DNA of 64,000 nucleotides, from NCBI RefSeq assembly GCF_002263215.1, contig NZ_NLFK01000006.1:1-64000 (forward strand), written 5' to 3'. This DNA is from Actinobacillus seminis (lineage in GTDB: Bacteria; Pseudomonadota; Gammaproteobacteria; Enterobacterales; Pasteurellaceae). Shown here piece after piece: positions 21,328-31,664 of the stretch. The position numbers were made by a program, and so were the translations under genes. The notes beneath the pieces are model-generated. The model was not told the origin of the DNA, ran no database searches, and was given only the letters and a program-made list of their open reading frames with translations. The stretch's first letter is position 1; each line of letters opens with the position of its first letter.

Positions 21328-22332
21328 ATGAAGAAGTGGTTATTTACTGCAGCAATTTTAACAACGCTCACTGCCTGCTCAACCAGCAATGAAAGTAAGC
21401 GGGTTGCCAATGATACGTTTGAACGTAAAGGGGCGGAAGTGCCAACCTTTAGTAGCTTATCCACCGGCGGTTTAACCGTTTACGGGCAAGATAATACCTA
21501 TAAGTTGCCACAAATTAATAGTCAAAGATCCCAAAATGTGGATATTCGCCCACCGGAAAATCCATTGCCGATCATTGGAAACTCCGTGGCGCAATTTGAT
21601 GGTGAGCGTGCGCTAATTGCTTATCCTCTTATTAAAGAATCAGTTTATAACTTAAAACAAATTGAGCGTTTACTGCGTGAACAAAATATTAAATTCACCT
21701 CTACCGAGGGAAAAATAGTGACCGATTGGACGCCGACAGGACGGGAAGATGATATTGGTGATACACAAGTACGTTATCAAATTGAGCAAGTTTCCACTCA
21801 AACTGCCGCGGCATTGTTTATTACTATTTTGCAAATGAAACGGAATGACATCATTTTTACTCCGAATTTAGCAGATAAACAACGTTACGCATCTGAACGC
21901 TTAAATCAATTGGTAGGAGAATTAAATGCTACCTATATTAAACAACGACGTGAGTTAAATAGTACCCCTGTTGGGACAATTCAATCAGCACTGGTCACCG
22001 ATATGAACGGACGTACTGCATTGGCATTAAACAGCAATTTCGCTCAATCTTGGGTGCGGTTAGGTGAGGTTTTACCGCGAGTAGGATTTGAAATTGAAAA
22101 CGACAAACCGGGACGTGGCTATCGAGAATTAAAATATCGCCCACTGGATGATGACGAATGGTTACGCTTAAGTACCGCTAAACCGGATTTAGAAAAAGGC
22201 GATTACTCTATGCAACTTACCGCATTAGGTAAGCAAAGTGCGGTGGTTATTGCTGATGAAGATGGCAAGGCTCTTTCCGGCAATAATGCACAAGCAATTT
22301 ACCAAGCGTTACAAAACCTCTTGGGGAAATAA
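21328..22332 (+). CDS. bamC: Outer membrane assembly lipoprotein BamC
   Basis: Lipoprotein of the BAM complex that inserts beta-barrel proteins. The signal peptide ends in the lipobox LTAC with Cys17. The body has the BamC layout: a variable unstructured N-terminus that contacts BamD, then two helix-grip domains (about 95-210 and 215-334). Length is 334 residues. The gene order dapA-bamC matches other gamma-proteobacteria, and an uptake signal lies in the spacer between them. An intrinsic terminator follows at 22404-22432. Confidence 0.9.
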   Translation: MKKWLFTAAILTTLTACSTSNESKRVANDTFERKGAEVPTFSSLSTGGLTVYGQDNTYKLPQINSQRSQNVDIRPPENPLPIIGNSVAQFDGERALIAYPLIKESVYNLKQIERLLREQNIKFTSTEGKIVTDWTPTGREDDIGDTQVRYQIEQVSTQTAAALFITILQMKRNDIIFTPNLADKQRYASERLNQLVGELNATYIKQRRELNSTPVGTIQSALVTDMNGRTALALNSNFAQSWVRLGEVLPRVGFEIENDKPGRGYRELKYRPLDDDEWLRLSTAKPDLEKGDYSMQLTALGKQSAVVIADEDGKALSGNNAQAIYQALQNLLGK

Positions 22333-22403
22333 TAGAAAAAACACGGCACTATTCCCTTTTCGCTTCCGTAAATAGGCTGGAGGAAACAGAAATAAAGCAT
22401 GTT

Positions 22404-22432
22404 AGGGCGCCAAAAGGCGTCCTATTCTTTTC
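22404..22432 (+). terminator. Intrinsic terminator after bamC
   Basis: AGGGCGCC (22404-22411), loop AAAA, GGCGTCCT (22416-22423), then TTCTTTT. One G-T wobble in the stem. Confidence 0.75.
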
Positions 22433-22540
22433 CGGCACCTCGTAAGACTCATTTCTAAAACCTGAAAAAAATCACCGCTCTTTTACTTTATTCTTCTGTA
22501 CTGTCTACGAAACAAAAAATAATAAAAATGCTCAATAAAA

Positions 22541-22566
22541 AACGCTTCAACCGAAGCTGAAGCGTT
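22541..22566 (-). terminator. Intrinsic terminator after fis
   Basis: AACGCTTCA (22541-22549) pairs with TGAAGCGTT (22558-22566), with A/T-rich flanks on both sides. It lies about 25-50 bases beyond the expected fis stop. In the uncorrected reading the fis frame runs into this hairpin, which is good evidence that the frame there is wrong. Confidence 0.85.
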
Positions 22567-22590
22567 TTAAAAATAAGATAACCGGTTTAA

Positions 22591-22888
22591 TTAACCCATA
22601 CCGTATTTTTAAGTTTTTACGTAATGTTCCACGGTTAATCCCAAGCATGGTTGCTGCTCGGGTTTGGTTACCGCGAGTATATTGCATCACCATATCTAAC
22701 ATTGGATGTTCAACTTCCGCTAATACTAATTCATAAAGATCGTCGACATCCTGACCGTCTAGTTGTGACAAATAGTTTCTCAATGCTTGTTTAACTGAAT
22801 CACGTAGCGGTTTATTTGTAACTTGAGATTGTGAATTTAACACTGAAACAGTTAATGCTTCAGCTGGATTACGTTGTTGTTCTAACAT
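22591..22888 (-). CDS. fis: DNA-binding protein Fis (3' end frameshifted, probably by sequencing error)
   Basis: Nucleoid protein that bends DNA and activates rRNA promoters. Residues up to about 88 are normal Fis, including the helix-turn-helix start [21 protein letters not shown]. As written, the frame then reads [10 protein letters not shown] and continues 14 residues too far, to 22547. Adding one base to each of two five-T runs (22606-22610 and 22614-22618) restores RKKLKKYGMG and a stop at 22591, giving exactly 99 residues, the H. influenzae length. Coordinates here are for that corrected gene. The start overlaps the end of dusB by seven bases, the conserved dusB-fis operon. Confidence 0.9.
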
Positions 22889-23868
22889 TTTTCTTTATCA
22901 TCCATTTGAATTAAATTAAAAAAATCTTCCAATGCCATTAATTGTGATGTTGCATCACTAATCGCATTAAAAGTCTGTCTAAAAACGGAATTGGGTTGAA
23001 TTCCCTGTAGATACCAAGCCACGTGTTTGCGTGCTATACGATACCCTTTTTCTTCACCATAAAACTGATGAATATCTCGAATATGCTGTAAAATCACACC
23101 GCACTTTTCGCTTAAACTTGGTTCTTGACGATCCGAACCGGTTTCCACTACGCGTTCCATTGATTGAAATAACCAAGGATTGCCTAAGGCGCCGCGCCCG
23201 ATCATCACTGCATCTGCGTTGGTATAATCAAGGACAAATTTTGCTTGTGCAGCAGAAGTAATATCTCCGTTCGCAATCACAGGCATACTCACTTGTTGTT
23301 TTACCGCTTTTATATTGTCGTATTCCGCTTTCCCTTCAAATAGGCAGGCTCGCGTACGTCCATGAACAGTCAAAGCCTGAACACCTGCTTGTTCTGCAAT
23401 TTTTGCGATTTCAACACAATTTTGATGTGCCCGATCCCAACCCGTTCTAATTTTAAGTGTTACGGGAACGTCCACAGCATTTACCACAGCATGAAGAATT
23501 TGTTGCACTAAATTCGGATATTGTAAAAGTGCCGAACCTGCCATTTTACGATTTACCTTTTTAGCAGGGCAGCCCATATTGATATCAATAATTTCAGCCC
23601 CATACTCAACATTCACTCGTGCCGCATTTGCCATTTCTTGCGGATCGGAACCTGCTATTTGCACAGCATTAATCCCCAACTCTTGGTGGTGAGCCAAACG
23701 CAGTTTTGATTTCTCCGTATGCCAAACTCGCGGATTGGTTGACATCATTTCAGAAAAAGTTAACCCTGCCCCATAGCGGGAACAGAGCTTCCGAAATGGC
23801 TGATCGGTAATGCCTGCCATTGGCGCCAATAGAATGCGATTTTTCAATCTATAACAACCAATTTGCAC
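22882..23868 (-). CDS. dusB: tRNA-dihydrouridine synthase B
   Basis: FMN-dependent reductase of uridine (position 17 in E. coli) in tRNA. TIM-barrel signatures: [14 protein letters not shown] at the N-terminus, the catalytic Cys in [36 protein letters not shown] and [11 protein letters not shown]. Length 328, as expected. It forms an operon with fis. In E. coli it follows prmA directly; here a broken adhesin gene separates the two. Confidence 0.96.
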   Translation of the reverse strand: MQIGCYRLKNRILLAPMAGITDQPFRKLCSRYGAGLTFSEMMSTNPRVWHTEKSKLRLAHHQELGINAVQIAGSDPQEMANAARVNVEYGAEIIDINMGCPAKKVNRKMAGSALLQYPNLVQQILHAVVNAVDVPVTLKIRTGWDRAHQNCVEIAKIAEQAGVQALTVHGRTRACLFEGKAEYDNIKAVKQQVSMPVIANGDITSAAQAKFVLDYTNADAVMIGRGALGNPWLFQSMERVVETGSDRQEPSLSEKCGVILQHIRDIHQFYGEEKGYRIARKHVAWYLQGIQPNSVFRQTFNAISDATSQLMALEDFFNLIQMDDKEKC

Positions 23869-24092
23869 CTTTTACCTCTCTACAACCCATCTTTCAATTG
23901 ACACGGAACCAATCAAGGCGTGCTATGATACGCACTTTTATGGCATTTGAAAAGAGTATTTTTTATACAAAATGCAATTTTTTAGATTTAATACGAGAAT
24001 TATTCCAATCAAACAATAAAAATTATCATCGAACAATCGCTTAAGCCTAAGGATCCATGAATTTTGATTCTAAATTAAAGGTAATTCCTATT

Positions 24093-25129
24093 TTACCTAT
24101 TCTTACCTGTTTCGCCCAGGTCGTTTACAGTGATGTTACCATCCTGAGTAAGTTGAGTTGAACCGCCAAGGGCATTTTTAGTTGAAGTAGCTAGATTATG
24201 ACTATACTTGCTCAATTCTTTTAACTGTGCCACATTAACTGCATCGGTGTCTTCTGAGCCCTCTACTATACCGGTAATTTGGCGGGTTTCAGTGGAATTA
24301 CCAACCGAAAATGCGGCTAATTTGGACTTTCACGTTTTATCGTTACTGGTTATGAGTTGGTTGGTATTGGGATCATAGCCTTTAATGCCTTTGTCTCGTG
24401 CAGAAATCGAACGGGATCCAATCGCCACACCGGTCTCTTTAGTGACTTTCACTGAGTTGCCGATAGCTACGATGTTGTTGACGTCAGGCGGAAGTTGTTT
24501 TATATTCTGTCCAATCACTGTACTATCCTATCCTGATTGCGAACCAATTCAATTTCTGTTCCGCCAACAAAACTATTTTTCGAATCCCTCAAAATTTTGA
24601 TCCGATTACCTACAACAGTGATCTGCTTTGATTCGGTTCTTAAATTATATCCGATCACAGTCGAGTAGTTCGCACCGCTTTGCACGACAGTATCCTCACC
24701 AATTGCAATTGCCCCCTCCTTAGTTGCTGTTGAACGAGAACCTAATGCAGTTGAATCCTTTCCGGTTGCGATTGCATGCCAACCAATAGCAATTGTACCT
24801 GGTTTTAGCGCTTTTGCACGCTTCCCAAGCGAATTTCCACCAATTGCAATACTGTGGGAGTCGCCTGGAGCAAGACTATTACTGATAGAAAGCCCTTGAT
24901 CTGAAGCGTATTGAATTTGTCCTGAAGGAGCGACCGCATAAGCATTAAGCGGTAATAGTGATAATAGAGAAAATGTAGCAGAATACGAGAGCAAATTTAC
25001 TCTGCTCTTCCCCCCCCCTCCTATACACACGCTTATCTACTTTTGATTTTGATTGAGATTTACTTAATTCCGATACAGAACTAACCTGCCGATGGATTTA
25101 TTGAATATGACCTTGAATATTTTATTCAT
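24093..25129 (-). pseudogene. Decayed trimeric autotransporter adhesin (YadA/Hia type)
   Basis: Pieces in order: an extended signal peptide region (MNKIFKVIFNKSIGRLV from 25129, then SELSKSQSKSKVDKR in another frame), a hydrophobic signal core (SYSATFSLLSLLPLNAYAV), a YadA-like head with repeated AIG-type motifs (GTIAIGWHAIATGKDSTALGS and similar), and a stalk start with AFSVGN and DTDAVNVAQLK. Lesions: one base missing near 25090, a G9 tract at 25010-25018 that needs 8 or 11 G to join the signal to the head, a frame change near 24520, and an in-frame TGA at about 24330 where Trp is expected (T-stop-KSKLAAFSVGN). The frame stops at 24093 with no coiled-coil stalk or membrane anchor. It lies inside the otherwise conserved prmA-dusB-fis order. 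Confidence 0.88.
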
Positions 25130-25188
25130 AGTTTTTCCCAGCTAAAATAATAACACTTAAATTGCAAATGCTGTTAATTGCCGGTATG

Positions 25189-25204
25189 CATCTTTTAAAA
25201 GATG
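25189..25204. repeat. 16-base perfect palindrome
   Basis: CATCTTTTAAAAGATG between prmA and the adhesin remnant. No T run follows on either strand, so it is not a standard terminator. The function is unknown. Confidence 0.5.
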
Positions 25205-25309
25205 AAACAAGCACAATTCCTGCCGGAGTTTATGTTAATTATCAAGATTGATGAGGTAAAATTATGGGAGGCATTTACCTACTCATCGCTATCATTTTTA
25301 ATGGGGAGC

Positions 25310-26188
25310 CTATTTGCGTCCCGTAATTCGACACCATTCTTCCCGACTTGTCACCGGATCCAACGCAAAATGTTCAGCATACGCCTGACAAACGGACGCC
25401 GATTGGGTTTCTAAAATACCGGATAAGCCTAAATCTCCTTGCGGGTTCACTAATTGGCTGATAGTTGGACATAACTCTCTTAACGATCCTGCCAAAATAT
25501 TAGCCACCACTACATCCGCTTTTAAATCAGCGGGTTTTTCATCGGATAAAAATAATTGTAATCGATCCGCCACGCCATTTTGCTCGGCATTATTGCGGCT
25601 GGCTAAAATAGCTTGCGGATCAATATCAATTCCGACCGCACTTTTAGCGCCCAATTTTAAGGCGGCAATTGCCAAAATACCTGATCCGCAACCAAAGTCA
25701 ATCACGGTTTTACCTTGTAAATCTAAGCTGTCGAGCCACTCTAAACATAACGCGGTTGTCGGGTGCGTTCCCGTGCCAAACGCCAAACCGGGATCCAACA
25801 TCACATTAACCGCATGTTCATCAGACACCTCGCACCAACTTGGGCAAATCCATAAACGCCGACCGAATTGCATTGGATGGAAATTATCCATCCATTCCCT
25901 TTCCCAATCTTTATCTTCGATTTGCTCAACTTTATATGCCATGTCTTTATGCAGCTGTTTGGCGTGCTGCAATTGTTGCACAATCTTCGCCATATCCGTT
26001 TCCGCATCAAACAGCGCCACCACATCCGTATTTCCCCACAAACGTGTTTCGCCCGGTAAAGGTTCAAAGATCGGCGTATCTTGGCTATCCATAAACGTCA
26101 CCGATACAGCGCCTAAACTTTCTAAATAATCGCTTAAACTTTCCGCTTTTTTATTTGTACTGTTAATTCGAATTTGTATCCAAGCCAT
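25310..26188 (-). CDS. prmA: Ribosomal protein L11 methyltransferase
   Basis: SAM-dependent trimethylation of ribosomal protein L11. An N-terminal substrate-binding domain (about residues 1-95) is followed by a class I methyltransferase domain with motif [21 protein letters not shown] (about 161-180) and the post-motif [11 protein letters not shown] carrying the NIL active-site residues. Length 292. It follows panF by one base, and the order accC-yhdT-panF-prmA is the conserved gamma-proteobacterial one. Confidence 0.95.
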   Translation of the reverse strand: MAWIQIRINSTNKKAESLSDYLESLGAVSVTFMDSQDTPIFEPLPGETRLWGNTDVVALFDAETDMAKIVQQLQHAKQLHKDMAYKVEQIEDKDWEREWMDNFHPMQFGRRLWICPSWCEVSDEHAVNVMLDPGLAFGTGTHPTTALCLEWLDSLDLQGKTVIDFGCGSGILAIAALKLGAKSAVGIDIDPQAILASRNNAEQNGVADRLQLFLSDEKPADLKADVVVANILAGSLRELCPTISQLVNPQGDLGLSGILETQSASVCQAYAEHFALDPVTSREEWCRITGRK

Positions 26189-26189
26189 A

Positions 26190-27659
26190 TTATCCTCTCT
26201 CTAATGATGCCGAATGTGGCAAAGAGGGCATTGTAACATTTTTTCGGATACCAACATAATTCCCGGCTAAAAATGCCAGTAATCCAAAAATTAACGCAGG
26301 AACAATTGCATTAAATCCCCATAATTTAATGGAAAAAGCGGTTAGTAGTACATAACTGCCCAATCCAATGACAATTGAACTGATGGCGCCATAGGCATTT
26401 GCTTTATCCCAATATAAGCCTAAAATGATGACCCATAAAAATGCCGCTTCCAAGCCACCGAAAGCAAATAAATTCAACCAGATGATCATTTCCGGCGGAT
26501 CTAGGGCGGCAAGAATTAAAAGTGCGGTCAATCCTAAGGTAATTAATGAGGATAACCGGCTGATTTTCCGTTGATTTTTTGCCATTTCCGGTTTAGCCGA
26601 TAAATATAAATCTTTTACAAAAATAGAAGACGATTGAATTAATTGCGCATCAATGGTGGACATAATCGCTGACATTGGAGCTGCCAAGAAAATCCCCGCT
26701 ATGATAGGAGGTAACACTTGCAACATTAAGGTTGGGATAACCTGATCCGGTACGCTCAAACTCGGAATAATCGCTCGCCCTAACGCGCCGGCTAAATGCA
26801 TCCCTAACATGATAACGCTCAATATGATCGTACCAATCAGCATCCCACTGTGCAGTGCTTTGCTGTCTTTAAATGCCATACAGCGCACAGCGGTATGCGG
26901 CAATCCGACCACACCGAAGCACACCAAAATCCAAAAAGATGCCATAAATTGAAAATCTAACATCTCATTTTGACCATAAGGACTGACCAAGTGCGGATCA
27001 ATTTCTGTGAGTTTTTGCACCGCACTTTCGACCCCGCCGGCGGCGTAAATGGTTCCGATTAATAAAATAATCGTGCCTAAAATCATCACAGAACCTTGGA
27101 TCGTATCCGTTAACACCACTGCGCGAAAACCGCCAATAAAAGTATAAAGCCCAACAGTTAAGGCAAAAATCAGTAATGATTGGGTATAACTAATACCAAT
27201 GGTTGTTTCCAACAAGCGAGCACCGCCGATAAATTGCACGGTCATTGCGGCAAAAAAGGCAATGAATAAAGCAACGCAGGAAATCCAAACTAAATATTTG
27301 TTTTTATAGCGATAAAGCAATAAATCATTAATGGTTAAGGCATTGGATTTACGGGACAATAAAGCAAATTTTTTACCTAATGCACCAAGCGCCAGCCACA
27401 CTGCCGGCACTTGGATCATCGCAAGCAATACCCAGCCTAAACCAAACTTATACGCGGCTCCCGGTCCGCCAATAAAGGAGCTGGCGCTGGCGTAGGTGGA
27501 TGCGGTCGTCATTGCTAACACAAATCCCGTCATGGAGCGATTACCTACATAATATTCCGTTAAAAAATCTCCTTTGCTGCGTTTAATATAAGCATACAAT
27601 GCTGCCCCAAACACGAAAACTAAATAAATGATCAATGGTAACACAATCCCTAAATTCAT
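26190..27659 (-). CDS. panF: Sodium/pantothenate symporter
   Basis: Solute:sodium symporter family protein (489 residues) with about 13 hydrophobic segments. It imports pantothenate with Na+. The family signature region [20 protein letters not shown] lies at about 170-190, and [21 protein letters not shown] near the N-terminus carries the sodium-site Ser/Thr. Its ATG overlaps the corrected stop of yhdT (ATGA), so translation is probably coupled. Context within acc-yhdT-panF-prmA makes the substrate assignment firm. Confidence 0.94.
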   Translation of the reverse strand: MNLGIVLPLIIYLVFVFGAALYAYIKRSKGDFLTEYYVGNRSMTGFVLAMTTASTYASASSFIGGPGAAYKFGLGWVLLAMIQVPAVWLALGALGKKFALLSRKSNALTINDLLLYRYKNKYLVWISCVALFIAFFAAMTVQFIGGARLLETTIGISYTQSLLIFALTVGLYTFIGGFRAVVLTDTIQGSVMILGTIILLIGTIYAAGGVESAVQKLTEIDPHLVSPYGQNEMLDFQFMASFWILVCFGVVGLPHTAVRCMAFKDSKALHSGMLIGTIILSVIMLGMHLAGALGRAIIPSLSVPDQVIPTLMLQVLPPIIAGIFLAAPMSAIMSTIDAQLIQSSSIFVKDLYLSAKPEMAKNQRKISRLSSLITLGLTALLILAALDPPEMIIWLNLFAFGGLEAAFLWVIILGLYWDKANAYGAISSIVIGLGSYVLLTAFSIKLWGFNAIVPALIFGLLAFLAGNYVGIRKNVTMPSLPHSASLERG

Positions 27660-27920
27660 TTTTGCGCCTCTTTGCTTTCCGGCTGATGTTCAAGATCAAT
27701 GTCTTGATACACAATTTTTGATCACCCAATATGCCACTACAATAAATAAAATCGGCAGGTAAAAACAAGCTAATTCAAACCAAAGAGGAAAACCTAAAGG
27801 TCCACTATTTCCTTTCGGTAAATAGGCGCAAACGCACCAACCGATAACATATAAAATTGTCAATCCCAGCGCCCAGCGTGCTTCTTTTACCGCCTGCTGA
27901 TAACGAGAGTTTATCTTCAT
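27656..27920 (-). CDS. yhdT: YhdT family membrane protein (3' frameshift)
   Basis: Small inner-membrane protein of unknown function that almost always precedes panF. Two hydrophobic helices (ALGLTILYVIGWCVCAYL and ELACFYLPILFIVVAYWV) follow an N-terminal amphipathic stretch. The start at 27920 gives MKINSRYQQAVKEARWA. As written, the frame ends early in VIKNCVSRH. Removing one T from the five-T run at 27715-27719 restores VIKIVYQDIDLEHQPE and runs to a TGA at 27656 that overlaps the panF ATG. That overlap is the natural operon layout, so a homopolymer sequencing error is the best explanation. Confidence 0.85.
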
Positions 27921-28035
27921 CTCTGCTATTCCTATTTTCTTTTGAGCCTCAAAGTTTACCTGTTCCGAGCGTTTCCGGCATAAATGTTGATATAAAAAAG
28001 TGAAGCTAACTCCACTTTTTCTGCACATAAACCTA

Positions 28036-29382
28036 TTAATCGCGCATACCCAATTTTTTCTCCAAATAATGGATATTGGTTCCGCCTTTTTGGAAATTTT
28101 CGTCGGCTAAAATCAATTCATGCAGCGGAATATTGGTTTTAATACCGCTGATAATTGTTTCGCTTAACGCGTTTTGCATTCGACGAATAGCCACTTCGCG
28201 CGCATCACCGTAAGTGATTAATTTAGCAATCATGGAATCATAATGTGGCGGAACAGTATAACCTCCATACACGTGAGAATCCCAACGTACCCCTAAACCG
28301 CCCGGCGAATGCAAGTGATCCACTTTACCCGGTGACGGTAAAAACGTATTCGGATCTTCTGCGTTAATACGACATTCAATAGCATGACCGCGCACTTGAA
28401 TATCTTCTTGTTTAAAGGAAAGCGGCAAACCGGCAGCAATGCGCAATTGCTCTTTCACCAAATCAACACCGGTAATCATCTCCGTTACAGGATGTTCTAC
28501 CTGAATACGGGTATTCATCTCAATAAAGTAGAATTTACCGTTTTCATACAAAAATTCAAAGGTACCCGCACCACGATAACCGATTTCAACGCAAGCACGC
28601 GCGCAACGTTCGCCGATATTACGACGTACTTCTTCGGTAATTCCCGGCGCCGGTGCTTCTTCTACCACTTTTTGATGGCGACGTTGCATTGAACAGTCCC
28701 GTTCGGCTAAGTAAAGTGCGTTCCCGTGCGTATCCGCTAATACTTGAATTTCGATATGACGCGGATTTTCCAAATATTTTTCCATATAAACCATATCGTT
28801 ATTAAATGCCGCTTTAGCTTCCGCTTTGGTCATAGCAATGGATTCTTCCAAGGATTTTTCATCACGTACTACGCGCATCCCGCGACCGCCACCGCCACCG
28901 GACGCTTTAATAATGACCGGATAACCGATTTTTTTCGCAATTTCTTTATTTTTCGCCATATCGGCACTTAAAGGACCGTCAGATCCCGGTACGCAAGGTA
29001 CGCCAGCCGCTTTCATAGCGGTAATCGCCGATACCTTATCCCCCATCAAACGGATAACTTCCGCGGTCGGTCCGATAAAAATAAAGCCGGAACGTTCAAC
29101 TTGTTCTGCAAAATCCGCATTTTCCGATAAAAAACCATATCCCGGATGGATCGCATCAGCACCGGTTACTTCGGCGGCGGCAATAATTGCGGGGATATTC
29201 AAATAACTTTTGGTTGATGGTGCCGGTCCGATACATACGGTTTCATCAGCAAGTAAAACGTGTTTTAATTCACGATCGGCAGTAGAATGCACCGCGACAG
29301 TTTTAATTCCGAGTTCTTTACACGCACGTAAAATACGTAGGGCAATTTCACCTCGATTGGCAATAACAACTTTTTCTAACAT
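28036..29382 (-). CDS. accC: Acetyl-CoA carboxylase biotin carboxylase subunit
   Basis: Carboxylates biotin on AccB using ATP and bicarbonate, the first half of the committed step to fatty acids. ATP-grasp enzyme of 448 residues: N-terminal biotin carboxylase domain ([20 protein letters not shown]), glycine-rich ATP loop [12 protein letters not shown] (about 159-170), and the catalytic segment [16 protein letters not shown]. It follows accB by about 60 bases. yhdT lies downstream of its stop. Confidence 0.97.
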   Translation of the reverse strand: MLEKVVIANRGEIALRILRACKELGIKTVAVHSTADRELKHVLLADETVCIGPAPSTKSYLNIPAIIAAAEVTGADAIHPGYGFLSENADFAEQVERSGFIFIGPTAEVIRLMGDKVSAITAMKAAGVPCVPGSDGPLSADMAKNKEIAKKIGYPVIIKASGGGGGRGMRVVRDEKSLEESIAMTKAEAKAAFNNDMVYMEKYLENPRHIEIQVLADTHGNALYLAERDCSMQRRHQKVVEEAPAPGITEEVRRNIGERCARACVEIGYRGAGTFEFLYENGKFYFIEMNTRIQVEHPVTEMITGVDLVKEQLRIAAGLPLSFKQEDIQVRGHAIECRINAEDPNTFLPSPGKVDHLHSPGGLGVRWDSHVYGGYTVPPHYDSMIAKLITYGDAREVAIRRMQNALSETIISGIKTNIPLHELILADENFQKGGTNIHYLEKKLGMRD

Positions 29383-29443
29383 AAGAATGCGTACTCTTAA
29401 ATGAAATATTGTTGTGGGGTATCGTGCCCCACAAGAATATGAA

Positions 29444-29950
29444 TTATTCGATAACGATTAGCGGTTCGTCAAATTCCACCGGCTCACCATCATTGATTAA
29501 AATAGCTTTTACCACACCGGCTTTATCCGCTTCAATACGGTTCATCATTTTCATGGCTTCAACGATACAAAGAGCCTCTCCTATTTTAACCGATTGACCA
29601 ACTTCAACAAACGCTTTAGCATCCGGGCTTGGGCTACGATAGAAAGTTCCCACCATTGGAGAACGGATAATGTGACCGCTTAACTCATCACTTGCCGCAG
29701 CCGCTGGCGCTGCAGGTGCCAGTCGTGGGAGGCGAAAAAAAAAAAAAAACCTATCCCCTGTGTGCCTTGCCTCCCACGACTAAGTTATTACGGGTGCAAC
29801 CTGTGGAGCCGGCATGCTGTATTGTACGGTGCCGGCTGCCGGTGAACCGCGATTAATGCGAACAGATTCTTCCCCTTCAGAAATTTCTAATTCCATAATG
29901 CCGGATTCTTCCACTAATTCAATGAGTTTCTTAATTTTACGAATGTCCAT
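29444..29950 (-). pseudogene. accB: Biotin carboxyl carrier protein AccB, split by adaptor sequence
   Basis: AccB carries the biotin arm of acetyl-CoA carboxylase and is essential. The N-terminal part from 29950 ([20 protein letters not shown]) and the C-terminal biotinyl domain ([19 protein letters not shown], biotin-Lys in [12 protein letters not shown]) are both normal. The Ala/Pro linker between them is interrupted by 61 foreign bases at 29721-29781 that introduce a stop. Those bases match 454 sequencing adaptor, so this is an assembly defect in a functional gene. Without them the protein would be about 148 residues against 155-156 in relatives; the two halves are then one base short of a clean frame, so a little real sequence is also missing or misread. 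Confidence 0.93.
29721..29781. other. Roche/454 library adaptor left in the assembly
   Basis: AGTCGTGGGAGGC (29721-29733), G and 15 A (29735-29749), then CCTATCCCCTGTGTGCCTTG (29750-29769), then GCCTCCCACGACT (29769-29781), the exact reverse complement of the first arm. The 20-mer is the core of the 454 Titanium B primer, and with the right arm it matches my recollection of the rapid-library adaptor. Nothing in it resembles the surrounding genome. Confidence 0.93.
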
Positions 29951-29978
29951 AATGTTTTCCTAAAATAATAAAATTTTG

Positions 29979-30022
29979 ACCGCACTTTCCACTTTGACCA
30001 ACCAAACAGCAAAAAGTGCGGT
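29979..30022 (-). terminator. Inverted uptake-signal pair between aroQ and accB
   Basis: ACCGCACTTT (29979-29988) and AAAGTGCGGT (30013-30022) can form a 10-base stem with a 24-base loop. It is probably a weak terminator for aroQ and lies upstream of the accB start. Confidence 0.5.
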
Positions 30023-30108
30023 TGGTTTAAGATAAATTTCTGTGCGAAAGATTACCTGAAAATCGTGCAGTTGGCGACAAAATTCTGCAAATTTCTACGA
30101 AATTCAAC

Positions 30109-30564
30109 TTAATTTGATTGTTCCGATAAATAATTTAAAGCAAACTGCAAGGCAAATTCATACCCCTGTGCGCCCAAGCCGCAAATAACACCCTCGGCAA
30201 TATCGCTAAAATAGGAATGATGGCGAAACGCTTCTCGTTTATGCACATTGGATAAATGCACTTCCACAAAAGGAATAGACACCGCCAACAAAGCATCACG
30301 CAATGCCACGCTGGTATGTGTATAAGCTGCCGGATTGATAATAATAAAATCAACTTGTTGAAAACTTTGATGAATTTTATCAATGAGCTTTTCTTCGCTG
30401 TTGGCTTGGAAACATTGCAAATCAATCTGATATTCTGCCGCCAAGGATTGCATTCGTTGTTCAATTGCCGGCAACGATAAACGTCCATAATGTTTCGGTT
30501 CGCGTTTTCCTAACATATTTAAGTTAGGACCATTTAACAGCAAAATTCGAGGAGATTGCGACAT
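30109..30564 (-). CDS. aroQ: Type II 3-dehydroquinate dehydratase
   Basis: Converts 3-dehydroquinate to 3-dehydroshikimate in aromatic amino acid synthesis. It is a small (151-residue) dodecameric flavodoxin-like enzyme: [17 protein letters not shown] holds the Asn, Arg and catalytic Tyr, [17 protein letters not shown] follows, and [12 protein letters not shown] carries the catalytic His. The frame extends to 30588, but Met at 30564 ([12 protein letters not shown]), preceded by AGGATAAGG, fits the family. It lies upstream of accB as in E. coli. Confidence 0.95.
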   Translation of the reverse strand: MSQSPRILLLNGPNLNMLGKREPKHYGRLSLPAIEQRMQSLAAEYQIDLQCFQANSEEKLIDKIHQSFQQVDFIIINPAAYTHTSVALRDALLAVSIPFVEVHLSNVHKREAFRHHSYFSDIAEGVICGLGAQGYEFALQFALNYLSEQSN

Positions 30565-30665
30565 AACCTTATCCTTTTTTCTTAACAAACAGCATTATAA
30601 TGATTTTTTAGCAAATCACAGTAATTTCATGCGTGGTCAAACCATTGAACGAGCGATTTAAATGG

Positions 30666-31664
30666 CTAGGAATTTGTGAATTCAACAATAAATTCCGAAT
30701 GCAAATCAAGCACAGGCAAATCCGATCCAGGCCAAGTTCTTAACACCTGATAATCCATCAAACTTAACGTATCCAAGCCCGGCGTCACGTTTGGCGTATA
30801 TTGTTGTGCAATACGCGCCAATTGGGTTAAACCTAGGCTGCTTTCAAGCGACGAACTGATCACCGCTTTCACCCCTTGTTGTTGTGCTTGTTGAATCAGT
30901 TTCACACAATATTCCAAGGAGCCGACAAGGGTCGGCTTGATCACAATTGCCGCCAAGTGCGGTTGTTTTTTCACTTGAAATCCGGCATCGCGTACGGTTT
31001 CATCCCACGCAATCGCAATGCCGGTTTGTTCGGCAAATTGCAAACTTTCTTGCGGCGTTTTACAAGGCTCTTCCAAAAATTGAATACGCGCACGGTGTTC
31101 CGGTTTGACGTATTTGGCAAACATCTGCGCCTTTGCCGGCGTCCAATTACGGTTAGCATCAAGGCGTAATTGCAAATCCGGAATGGCTTCCAGCAACATA
31201 TCGGTAATCATTCCGTCACGATTTGCCTCATACATCCCTACTTTAATTTTTGCCACTTTTTCACCCTGCATATTATCCAAGGGTTCGTATAATTCATCCG
31301 GATCGCCATAGCATAATGGTGCGACTTGATAATTGCCTTGTGCATTTAATTTGCCTTTCAGCTCGGCTAAAGCGCAACTTAACCCGAATGCCACCGACGG
31401 AAATAAATTTTCTAAAGGCAGTTTTTGATTATGACAACGCGCTTCATCCCAACGTGCTAACCAACCCAATGCCTGCACACGAGCCTCGCTCAAAGTTTCT
31501 TGGCTAAACTCCGGCAATGGAGCAATTTCGCCCCAACCTTCATGTTCGCCACATTTAATTTGCACCAATAAACCTTCACGTTTTTTCAAAAAACGGTTGC
31601 GCAAAATAAGCTGGCTATCCACAGGAATAGCATATTGGTATAAATGAAAAATTCGATTTGTCAT
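30666..31664 (-). CDS. menC: o-Succinylbenzoate synthase MenC
   Basis: Enolase-superfamily dehydratase of menaquinone synthesis. The general-base Lys lies in [14 protein letters not shown], metal ligands in [16 protein letters not shown] and IAWDETVRD, and the second Lys in [11 protein letters not shown]. Length 332. It starts one base inside the stop of a 46-residue peptide gene (31664-31804), and menB lies just beyond, so menB, the peptide gene and menC probably form one unit. Confidence 0.93.
   Translation of the reverse strand: MTNRIFHLYQYAIPVDSQLILRNRFLKKREGLLVQIKCGEHEGWGEIAPLPEFSQETLSEARVQALGWLARWDEARCHNQKLPLENLFPSVAFGLSCALAELKGKLNAQGNYQVAPLCYGDPDELYEPLDNMQGEKVAKIKVGMYEANRDGMITDMLLEAIPDLQLRLDANRNWTPAKAQMFAKYVKPEHRARIQFLEEPCKTPQESLQFAEQTGIAIAWDETVRDAGFQVKKQPHLAAIVIKPTLVGSLEYCVKLIQQAQQQGVKAVISSSLESSLGLTQLARIAQQYTPNVTPGLDTLSLMDYQVLRTWPGSDLPVLDLHSEFIVEFTNS

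Noticed and set aside
27920-28028. N-terminal extension of YhdT starting at 28028
   Set aside because: The extra 36 residues are basic and unlike the family; Met at 27920 gives the normal protein.
29735-29749. A15 run as a phase-variable tract or promoter element in accB
   Set aside because: It is enclosed by adaptor sequence and therefore technical.
29721-29781. Inverted repeat in accB as a small transposable element
   Set aside because: The inner sequence matches a 454 adaptor primer; no target duplication or transposase logic is needed.
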